A DNA stretch of 64,000 bases from Aeromonas popoffii (GTDB lineage Bacteria; Pseudomonadota; Gammaproteobacteria; Enterobacterales; Aeromonadaceae), in NCBI RefSeq assembly GCF_000820025.1, contig NZ_CDBI01000070.1, positions 24,657 through 88,656 of the forward strand, read 5' to 3'. The notes under the pieces were generated by a model, which did not search any database, was not told the origin of the DNA, and saw nothing but the letters and a program-made list of their open reading frames with translations. Of the stretch, positions 58,164 through 64,000 are shown one piece after another. Within the stretch, counting starts at the first letter, position 1. Each line of letters opens with the position of its first letter. Made by a program: the position numbers and the translations under genes.

Positions 58164-59111
58164 GTGCCTGACATGAAGCTGTTTGCTGGTAACGCAACGC
58201 CGGAACTAGCCCAGAAGATCGCAGATCGCCTGTTTATCAAACTCGGCAATGCTGCCGTAGGTCGCTTTAGCGACGGCGAGATCAGCGTACAGATCAATGA
58301 GAATGTACGCGGTGGCGATATCTTCATCATTCAATCCACCTGTGCCCCGACCAACGACAATTTGATGGAATTGATCGTCATGGTGGATGCTCTGCGTCGT
58401 GCTTCAGCTGGCCGTATTACTGCCGTTATCCCCTACTTTGGTTATGCCCGTCAGGACCGCCGCGTCCGCTCCGCCCGTGTGCCCATCACCGCCAAGGTTG
58501 TCGCTGACTTCCTCTCCAGCGTGGGTGTGGACCGTGTGCTGACCGTTGACCTGCATGCCGAGCAGATCCAGGGCTTCTTCGACGTCCCGGTCGACAACGT
58601 GTTCGGCAGCCCTGTGCTGCTGGAAGACATGAAGTCCAAGAACCTCGAATCCCCTGTCGTTGTATCACCGGACATCGGCGGCGTGGTGCGTGCCCGTGCC
58701 ATCGCCAAGCTGCTGGACGATACCGACATCGCCATCATCGACAAGCGTCGTCCCCGCCCGAACGTCTCCCAGGTCATGCACCTGATTGGTGACGTGGCTG
58801 GCCGCGACTGCATCATAGTCGACGACATGATCGACACCGGCGGCACCCTGTGCAAGGCCGCAGAAGCCCTGAAAGAGCGCGGCGCCAAGCGTGTATTCGC
58901 CTACGCCACTCACCCGGTCTTCTCCGGTTCCGCCGTGGAGAACATCAAAAACTCGGTCATCGACGAGCTGATCATCACCGACTCCATCCCGCTCACCGCA
59001 GAGATGAAGGCGGTCGACAAGGTCAAACAGCTGACCCTGTCAACCGTACTGGCGGAAGCCATTCGTCGTATCAGCAACGAAGAGTCCATCTCTGCCATGT
59101 TTGAGCATTGA
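58164..59111 (+). CDS. prs: Ribose-phosphate pyrophosphokinase
   Basis: 315 residues, nearly identical in layout to E. coli Prs, including the GTG start (GTG 58164, [17 protein letters not shown]). Makes PRPP from ribose-5-phosphate and ATP. Features: [11 protein letters not shown] (ATP flexible region) and the PRPP loop [15 protein letters not shown] lies ten bases upstream. Followed by a perfect terminator. Confidence 0.98.
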   Translation: MPDMKLFAGNATPELAQKIADRLFIKLGNAAVGRFSDGEISVQINENVRGGDIFIIQSTCAPTNDNLMELIVMVDALRRASAGRITAVIPYFGYARQDRRVRSARVPITAKVVADFLSSVGVDRVLTVDLHAEQIQGFFDVPVDNVFGSPVLLEDMKSKNLESPVVVSPDIGGVVRARAIAKLLDDTDIAIIDKRRPRPNVSQVMHLIGDVAGRDCIIVDDMIDTGGTLCKAAEALKERGAKRVFAYATHPVFSGSAVENIKNSVIDELIITDSIPLTAEMKAVDKVKQLTLSTVLAEAIRRISNEESISAMFEH

Positions 59112-59124
59112 TAGACACCGTTGT

Positions 59125-59156
59125 GACAAAAACCGCCAGCTGGCGGTTTTTGTCTT
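59125..59156 (+). terminator. prs terminator
   Basis: A perfect 30-base palindrome: GACAAAAACCGCCAG and its complement, ending TTTTTGTC. Confidence 0.9.
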
Positions 59157-59212
59157 TCTAGTCCTGTCACACCCGGTATTGCCCTGCCCCACCGCAGGTT
59201 AAGGATTGATCC

Positions 59213-61201
59213 ATGAATCGCTTGCGCCCGCTGCTGCTTCTTGCCTTCTGCAGCTTCCTGTTCGCCTGTCAGCCCGGCAAAGAAAATCAGCCCTTCGTGC
59301 TGACCCTGGCGCACATGAACGATACCCACTCCCAGTTTGACCCGGTCAACGCCGAGCTGAAGGGGCCCATCTTTGGCAAGCAGGGGGAAAGCGACACTCT
59401 CTACACCCGCTTCGGCGGCTATCCGCGCCTGCTCACCATGGCAAAATCCTTTCAGGCCGAGGCGCTTGCCAAAAACCAGCCGCTGTTGCTGTTGCACGGT
59501 GGCGATGCCTGGCAGGGCAGCGGCTACTTCAAGCTCAACGAGGGAATGGCCAATGCCGAGCTACTGAACCAGTTCGGCCTCGATGCCATGGCCCTGGGCA
59601 ATCACGAATTCGATCTCGACAACCAGAAGCTCGCCCGCTTTATCAAGAGGGTCAACTTCCCGGTACTGGCGGCCAACCTCGACACCACGGCCGACCCTGA
59701 TCTGCACAACGCCACCAACCTCAAACCCTTCGTGGTCTATGCCTTCAAAGGCAACCGAAAGAGCCCGGTCACCGATCTCAACAACCTGCCCCAGGGCCAG
59801 CATCTGGTGGCCGTGATGGGACTGGTGCTGGAGGACATGGCCAATATCTCCCCCAACGTCGGCAAGCTGCGCTTTGGCAAGGAGGTCGCTTCGGCTCAGG
59901 CCACCGTTGACATGCTGCAAGCCAAGGGGATCCACCAGATCGTCGCCCTGACCCATATCGGCAACGAGCGGGATCTGGCGCTGGCGGCCGAGGTGAATGG
60001 TATCGATGCCATCGTCGGCGGCCACTCCCACAGCCTGCTCGGTGACTTCAGCAACATCGGCTGGGGCAAGACCGGCGAATACGCCCAGCTGGTCACCAAT
60101 CCGGACGGCGTCGGCCTGACCTGCGTAGTACAAGCGGGCTCCTACGCCCAGGCCATCGGCCTGGCCCGGATCAGCTTCGACGGCCAGGGCCGGGTCATCG
60201 CCTGCAAGGGCCAGAACCAGCTGCTGGCCAGCCGTGACTTCTTCGCCGATCCGGCCCGCAAACAGGTGCTGGATAAGACGCGTGGCAAACAGGCGAGCAA
60301 GTTCATTGATGCCCGGCCCAACCTGGTGACAGTGGATGAAGACCCGCGCCTGCGCGGCATCATCGACAGCCACTACAAGCCGGCGCTGGAGCAGGCCTTC
60401 GGACCCGTCATCGCCACCCTGCCGGCGCCGCTGCAAAATGCCCGTCGCCCCGGCGACAACGGTAGCGACAGCCACGGATCCGACGTCGCCCCCCTGGTGG
60501 CCGAAGGCCAATACTACTGGGCCAACACCCCGGCGGTGCAAGCCCTGACCGGCGGGCCGGTTCACTTCGCCCTGCTGGCGGTGGGGGGCGTGCGCGCCGA
60601 TCTGCCCGCTGGCGAGTTGCGCGAGGGGGACGCGGCGCTCACCCTGTTGCCATTCAAAAATCAGCTCTCCGTGCTGACCCTGACCGGCGCCGAGGTACGC
60701 GCCCTGCTGACAGAGACCATTACGGCCACCTTGCCTGCCAGTGCCCACGCCGGCAAATTCCCCTACGGCGGTCATCTGCGCTACACCTTCACCGAAACGG
60801 TGCCGGACAAGCGCGGCGAGCTGACCCAACTGCAATGGCAGACGGCTGCAGGGCAATGGCAGGATCTGGTCGACAACCAACGCTATCGGGTGGTGATGAA
60901 TGCCTACAGTGCCGATGGCAACGACGGCTGGCAGGCACTCGCCCGCGCCCAGAGCCAGCAGGCCGAGCGACTGGATCTCGCCTGGGTGGATGGCAAACTG
61001 ACCGGCTTCCCCATCGAGAAGGTGGAGCAAAGCGGCGATCAGCTAAGCGCCCGTTATGCACCGGGTCAGCAGCTCGACTGCAAGGCCAGCAGCGTTAACT
61101 GCGGCACGGACGCGGCCTCCTTCGTGCAATACGTGCGAGAGCAGCGGCCGACCCTGACCGCCCTGACGGAAGAGACGGTCACGCTGCTGCGGGCCGAGTA
61201 A
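59213..61201 (+). CDS. UshA/NadN-type 5'-nucleotidase lipoprotein
   Basis: 662 residues. Signal peptide with lipobox LFAC (cysteine about residue 19), so membrane-anchored and facing the periplasm or outside. The metallophosphoesterase domain has HMNDTHSQFD, LLHGGDAWQGSG, ALGNHEFD and GGHSHSLL (dimetal ligands). The C-terminal 5'-nucleotidase domain contains VGGVRADLPAGE and NAYSADGNDGW. It releases nucleosides and phosphate from nucleotides, UDP-sugars or NAD. Which substrate dominates is unclear. Confidence 0.9.
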   Translation: MNRLRPLLLLAFCSFLFACQPGKENQPFVLTLAHMNDTHSQFDPVNAELKGPIFGKQGESDTLYTRFGGYPRLLTMAKSFQAEALAKNQPLLLLHGGDAWQGSGYFKLNEGMANAELLNQFGLDAMALGNHEFDLDNQKLARFIKRVNFPVLAANLDTTADPDLHNATNLKPFVVYAFKGNRKSPVTDLNNLPQGQHLVAVMGLVLEDMANISPNVGKLRFGKEVASAQATVDMLQAKGIHQIVALTHIGNERDLALAAEVNGIDAIVGGHSHSLLGDFSNIGWGKTGEYAQLVTNPDGVGLTCVVQAGSYAQAIGLARISFDGQGRVIACKGQNQLLASRDFFADPARKQVLDKTRGKQASKFIDARPNLVTVDEDPRLRGIIDSHYKPALEQAFGPVIATLPAPLQNARRPGDNGSDSHGSDVAPLVAEGQYYWANTPAVQALTGGPVHFALLAVGGVRADLPAGELREGDAALTLLPFKNQLSVLTLTGAEVRALLTETITATLPASAHAGKFPYGGHLRYTFTETVPDKRGELTQLQWQTAAGQWQDLVDNQRYRVVMNAYSADGNDGWQALARAQSQQAERLDLAWVDGKLTGFPIEKVEQSGDQLSARYAPGQQLDCKASSVNCGTDAASFVQYVREQRPTLTALTEETVTLLRAE

Positions 61202-61230
61202 GGCGCCACCCCAGCGAACATTGACCAACA

Positions 61231-61256
61231 CGGGCCCCGACAAGGGGTCCGTTTTG
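61231..61256 (+). terminator. Terminator after the 5'-nucleotidase gene
   Basis: CGGGCCCC-GACAA-GGGGTCCG followed by TTTT, with one mismatch in the stem. Confidence 0.7.
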
Positions 61257-61309
61257 CTGCCATTGGCAACCCCATCAGCGATTATTCCCTCACGGTTGCC
61301 GAGCTTTGG

Positions 61310-61338
61310 TTGAGTGATCGCCAGTCGGCGGCTAGAAT
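61310..61338 (+). promoter_or_regulatory. Sigma-70 promoter of pth
   Basis: TTGAGT (61310-61315), a 17-base spacer, then TAGAAT (61333-61338), 45-60 bases before the pth start. Confidence 0.6.
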
Positions 61339-61398
61339 ATTGCGTCCCATTGCCTTGGGCTGTCTGCCCATTGCAAGTAGCGAGTGAAGACATCAAGC

Positions 61399-61995
61399 GT
61401 GACAAGCCAAATCAAACTGATCGTGGGACTGGGCAATCCCGGCCCCGAATACGCCAAGACCCGCCACAATGCGGGCGCCTGGTATGTGGAGCAGCTGGCA
61501 GGCTGGCACAATGTCAGCCTGCGCGAAGAGCCCAAGTTCTTCGGCCACACGGCCCGCATTCAGGTGGAAGGTCAGGATGTGCGTCTGCTCATCCCGAACA
61601 CCTACATGAATCTCTCCGGCAAGGCAGTGGCGGCGCTGGCCCGTTTCTACCAGATAGAACCGGAAGCCATGCTGGTGGCCCACGATGAACTGGACCTGCC
61701 CCCCGGCATCGCCAAGTTCAAGCAAGGTGGTGGCCACGGTGGTCACAATGGCCTGAAAGACATCATTGCCAAGATGGGTAATAACAATAACTTCTTCCGG
61801 CTGCGCCTTGGCATCGGCCATCCCGGTGCCAAGGAGCTGGTGGCCGGATTCGTCCTGACCAAGGCCCCAAGCAGTGAACAGAGCCTGATCGAGGCCGCAT
61901 TGGATGAGTCCCTGCGCGCCACCGATATCCTGTTCAAGCAAGACATGACCAAGGCCATGAATCGCTTGCACAGCTTCAAGGCCGAAAAAGTATAG
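61399..61995 (+). CDS. pth: Peptidyl-tRNA hydrolase
   Basis: 198 residues if started at GTG 61399 ([15 protein letters not shown]); GTG 61384 adds five residues. Family motifs: [19 protein letters not shown] with catalytic His, PNTYMNLSG and [10 protein letters not shown]. Frees tRNA from dropped peptidyl-tRNA. The last 20 codons or so are duplicated just downstream. Precedes ychF, the usual order. Confidence 0.95.
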   Translation: MTSQIKLIVGLGNPGPEYAKTRHNAGAWYVEQLAGWHNVSLREEPKFFGHTARIQVEGQDVRLLIPNTYMNLSGKAVAALARFYQIEPEAMLVAHDELDLPPGIAKFKQGGGHGGHNGLKDIIAKMGNNNNFFRLRLGIGHPGAKELVAGFVLTKAPSSEQSLIEAALDESLRATDILFKQDMTKAMNRLHSFKAEKV

Positions 61996-62070
61996 GGATG
62001 TTCGATCATGCGCCCAAGCCAGACATGATCAGGGCCATGAGCGGTTTCATACCGTCTCGAGGCCAAAAAA
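61936..62070 (+). repeat. About 80-bp tandem duplication of the pth 3' end
   Basis: The end of pth (CAAGCAAGACATGACCA... to GGCCGAAAAAGTATAG) recurs with an 80-81 base offset as CAAGCCAGACATGATCA...GGCCAAAAAATATGA. The copy is noncoding between pth and ychF and has about a quarter of positions changed. Confidence 0.78.
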
Positions 62071-62125
62071 TATGACACGGGACGCCTGCGCCCCTCACAG
62101 CATCTATCAAGTAAGGTAACAATCC

Positions 62126-63217
62126 ATGGGTTTTAAATGCGGTATCGTGGGCCTGCCCAATGTAGGTAAATCCACCCTGTTCAATGCGCTGACCAAGGCT
62201 GGCATCGAAGCCGCCAACTTCCCGTTCTGCACCATTGAGCCGAACACGGGTGTGGTTCCCATGCCGGATCCGCGTCTCGACCAGCTGGCGGCCATCATCA
62301 ATCCCCAGCGTGTCGTGCCGACCACCATGGAATTCGTGGACATCGCCGGTCTGGTTGCCGGTGCCTCCAAGGGCGAAGGTCTGGGCAACCAGTTCCTGGC
62401 CAACATCCGTGAAACCGAAGCCATCGGCCACGTGGTGCGCTGCTTCGAGGACGAGAACATCATTCACGTTGCTGGCAAGGTCTCTCCGGCCGACGACATC
62501 GAGGTGATCAACACCGAACTGGCCCTGTCGGATCTGGACGCCTGCGAACGCGCCATTCACCGCCAGTCCAAGCGCGCCAAGGGCGGCGACAAGGATGCCA
62601 AGCTGGAAGTGGAAACCCTGGAGAAGATCCGGGTCGCCCTGGAAAACGGCCAGATGATCCGTGGCATGAAGCTGGACAAGGATGAGCTGGCCGCCGTGAG
62701 CCACCTCAACTTCCTGACCCTCAAGCCCACCATGTACATCGCCAACGTGGCGGAAGACGGTTTCGAGAACAACCCCTTCCTCGACAAGGTGCGTGAAATC
62801 GCCGCCGCCGAGAACGCGGTTGTGGTGGTGGTCTGCTGCGCCATCGAATCTGACATCGCCGAGCTGGATGACGACGATCGCGCCGAGTTCATGGCAGACC
62901 TTGGCATCGAAGAGCCGGGCCTGAACCGGGTGATCCGCTCAGGTTACGAGCTGCTCAAGCTGCAGACCTATTTCACTGCCGGCGTGAAGGAAGTGCGTGC
63001 CTGGACCATTCCGGTCGGTGCCACAGCGCCGCAAGCGGCGGGCAAGATCCACACCGACTTTGAAAAAGGCTTTATTCGCGCCCAAACCATCGCTTTCGAA
63101 GACTTTATCACCTACAAGGGTGAGCAAGGTGCCAAGGAAGCAGGCAAGATGCGCGCCGAAGGGAAAGAGTACATCGTCAAAGATGGCGATATCATGAACT
63201 TCCTGTTCAACGTCTAA
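62126..63217 (+). CDS. ychF: Redox-regulated ATPase YchF (Obg-like)
   Basis: 363 residues. P-loop GLPNVGKST with switch [16 protein letters not shown], a coiled-coil region (about 130-200) and a C-terminal TGS domain ending MNFLFNV. It prefers ATP to GTP (NKxD-like motif altered), interacts with the ribosome and affects oxidative stress response (family knowledge). Terminator follows. Confidence 0.97.
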   Translation: MGFKCGIVGLPNVGKSTLFNALTKAGIEAANFPFCTIEPNTGVVPMPDPRLDQLAAIINPQRVVPTTMEFVDIAGLVAGASKGEGLGNQFLANIRETEAIGHVVRCFEDENIIHVAGKVSPADDIEVINTELALSDLDACERAIHRQSKRAKGGDKDAKLEVETLEKIRVALENGQMIRGMKLDKDELAAVSHLNFLTLKPTMYIANVAEDGFENNPFLDKVREIAAAENAVVVVVCCAIESDIAELDDDDRAEFMADLGIEEPGLNRVIRSGYELLKLQTYFTAGVKEVRAWTIPVGATAPQAAGKIHTDFEKGFIRAQTIAFEDFITYKGEQGAKEAGKMRAEGKEYIVKDGDIMNFLFNV

Positions 63218-63221
63218 TCCC

Positions 63222-63252
63222 AAGAGAGGCCAGCATTGCTGGCCTCTCTTTT
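63222..63252 (+). terminator. ychF terminator
   Basis: AAGAGAGGCCAGC-ATT-GCTGGCCTCTCTT followed by TTAT. Confidence 0.88.
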
Positions 63253-63377
63253 ATCTGGCAGAACACCCTATCTTCCGGCAAATGTCGTAAAAAAAACCAG
63301 ATTGTTGGGCTTTTGCACGACAGCGACCAATAACTCGCCAAACGCACCCAAATTCGGTTTTTCTGGCAAAAAAAGGG

Positions 63378-63406
63378 TTGACGCCCCAGAGCCAGATACG
63401 CATAAT
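63378..63406 (+). promoter_or_regulatory. Promoter of the tRNA operon
   Basis: TTGACG (63378-63383), a 17-base spacer and CATAAT (63401-63406), followed by a GC-rich discriminator (TCGGCCCGC) as in stringently controlled stable-RNA promoters. The first tRNA starts about 45 bases downstream. Confidence 0.75.
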
Positions 63407-63451
63407 TCGGCCCGCACAGTGATGAGGCAACGACTCACTGGAAGCACGGTT

Positions 63452-63528
63452 GGCTATGTAGCTCAGTTGGTTAGAGCATCGCACTCATAATGCGAGGGTC
63501 ACAGGTTCGAATCCCGTCATAGCCACCA
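63452..63528 (+). tRNA. tRNA-Met (elongator, CAT anticodon)
   Basis: 77 bases with CCA. Acceptor GGCTATG/CATAGCC, anticodon loop CTCATAA, T-arm AGGTTCGAATCC. Close to the E. coli metT/metU sequence. Confidence 0.96.
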
Positions 63529-63541
63529 TAAATTGTTCAGT

Positions 63542-63616
63542 TGGGGTATCGCCAAGCGGTAAGGCAGCGGGTTTTGATCTCGCCATCCCTAGGTTCGAAT
63601 CCTAGTACCCCAGCCA
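63542..63616 (+). tRNA. tRNA-Gln (TTG), copy 1 of the cluster
   Basis: 75 bases, identical to copies at 63663 and 63870; it differs from the 57777 gene at one base. Confidence 0.97.
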
Positions 63617-63662
63617 TTTTTAAAAGTTCTTTGCCAGTCTCGAGACTGTTGAGGAGCGCTGT

Positions 63663-63737
63663 TGGGGTATCGCCAAGCGGTAAGGCAGCGGGTTTTGATC
63701 TCGCCATCCCTAGGTTCGAATCCTAGTACCCCAGCCA
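63663..63737 (+). tRNA. tRNA-Gln (TTG), copy 2 of the cluster
   Basis: 75 bases, same sequence as copy 1. Confidence 0.97.
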
Positions 63738-63768
63738 TTATTGCCTTTCATCGACCTCGTCGGTGATA

Positions 63769-63821
63769 GCGGTGGTAAACGTAAGAGGTTTCGATCTCGT
63801 CAAGTTTCCTGGTACCACCGC
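63769..63821 (+). pseudogene. Shortened tRNA-Gln-like remnant
   Basis: 53 bases with a perfect 9-base-pair terminal stem GCGGTGGTA/TACCACCGC. An interior GGTTTCGATCTCG resembles the tRNA-Gln anticodon arm (GGTTTTGATCTCG), followed by TTTCCTGGTACC (T-arm end). The D-arm and most of the T-arm are missing. It lies where an additional Gln gene would be expected from the repeating spacer. Not a functional tRNA. Confidence 0.55.
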
Positions 63822-63869
63822 AATGTTTAAAGGTTCTTTGCCAGTCTCATGACTGTCGAGGAGCGCTGT

Positions 63870-63944
63870 TGGGGTATCGCCAAGCGGTAAGGCAGCGGGT
63901 TTTGATCTCGCCATCCCTAGGTTCGAATCCTAGTACCCCAGCCA
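63870..63944 (+). tRNA. tRNA-Gln (TTG), copy 3 of the cluster
   Basis: 75 bases, same sequence as copies 1 and 2. Confidence 0.97.
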
Positions 63945-63980
63945 TTTTTGACTTGTCAGCGATGATATTGATGACAAGAC

Positions 63981-64000
63981 GGCTATGTAGCTCAGTTGGT
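63981..64000 (+). tRNA. tRNA-Met, 5' part only (window ends)
   Basis: The final 20 bases equal the first 20 of the tRNA-Met at 63452, so a second Met gene is cut by the window edge. The order Met-Gln-Gln-Gln-Met resembles the E. coli metT-glnX cluster. Confidence 0.9.

Larger units (their letters stand above)
63617..63869 (+). repeat. Repeated spacer in the tRNA cluster
   Basis: The spacer before Gln copy 2 (TTCTTTGCCAGTCTC near 63627, then GAGGAGCGCTGT) recurs before Gln copy 3 (near 63833) with a few changes. This shows the cluster grew by tandem duplication of a spacer plus tRNA-Gln unit. Confidence 0.8.

Noticed and set aside
61384..61398. Five-codon longer start for pth (GTG 61384)
   Set aside because: No better ribosome-binding site, and family members begin close to the [11 protein letters not shown] block; kept only as an alternative.

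Overview
The window reads as a stretch of chromosome from a gammaproteobacterium, most likely Aeromonas. Supporting signs are: high-GC coding sequence with AT-rich intergenic gaps; a FOX/CepS-like class C beta-lactamase preceded by a TTCAC-N6-TTCAC tag; a Vibrio/Aeromonas-type chitooligosaccharide operon; a DUF3545-like small protein; and conserved blocks such as hemA-prfA-prmC-sirB2-sirB1-kdsA facing lolB-ispE-tRNA-prs, and sprT-endA-rsmE-gshB-yqgE-ruvX. I see no insertion sequence, prophage, integron, CRISPR array or rRNA operon.

Layout. 1-9130: chitin-oligosaccharide uptake and breakdown operon (end of a binding protein, two permeases, two ATPases, GH9 hydrolase, BadF-type sugar kinase, GH20 hexosaminidase). 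9300-24300: PAS chemoreceptor, alkyltransferase-like protein, topA, astB, sohB, yciK, LysR regulators, sugar-efflux MFS, MalY/PatB-like lyase, TAXI binding protein with a repeat tail. 24399-31820: a divergent PurA paralogue next to a LysR gene, tyrS, an M23 peptidase with anmK, then an AT-rich gap and a three-domain RidA protein. 31950-42260: tkt and metK back to back (Met boxes before metK), sprT to ruvX, and ampC. 42620-50580: Na+/alanine symporter, talB, DUF3545, hemerythrin protein, ung, FNR-controlled grcA, dctA. 50600-63250: LPS/haem/translation operon facing lolB-ispE, then prs, a 5'-nucleotidase lipoprotein, pth and ychF. 63378-64000: a tRNA operon (Met-Gln-Gln-remnant-Gln-Met).

How genes work together. 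The first operon imports chitooligosaccharides, trims them in the cytoplasm and phosphorylates the sugar. tkt and talB are pentose-phosphate partners. The M23 peptidase and anmK link wall remodelling to anhydro-MurNAc recycling. hemA to kdsA is a classic mixed operon.

Most unusual feature. Five gene boundaries carry short (about 80-180 bp), diverged, direct tandem duplications: GH9/kinase, kinase/GH20, the 5' end of ung, the 5' end of kdsA and the 3' end of pth. Four of these duplicate a ribosome-binding site plus start codon. They yield small overlapping ORFs, or for ung a second in-frame start with a 32-residue N-terminal extension. Other notable items are the tandem triple RidA, a second PurA-type enzyme, a dual FNR promoter on grcA with 53-bp spacing, a tRNA-Gln gene overlapping the end of ispE, and a shortened tRNA-like remnant.
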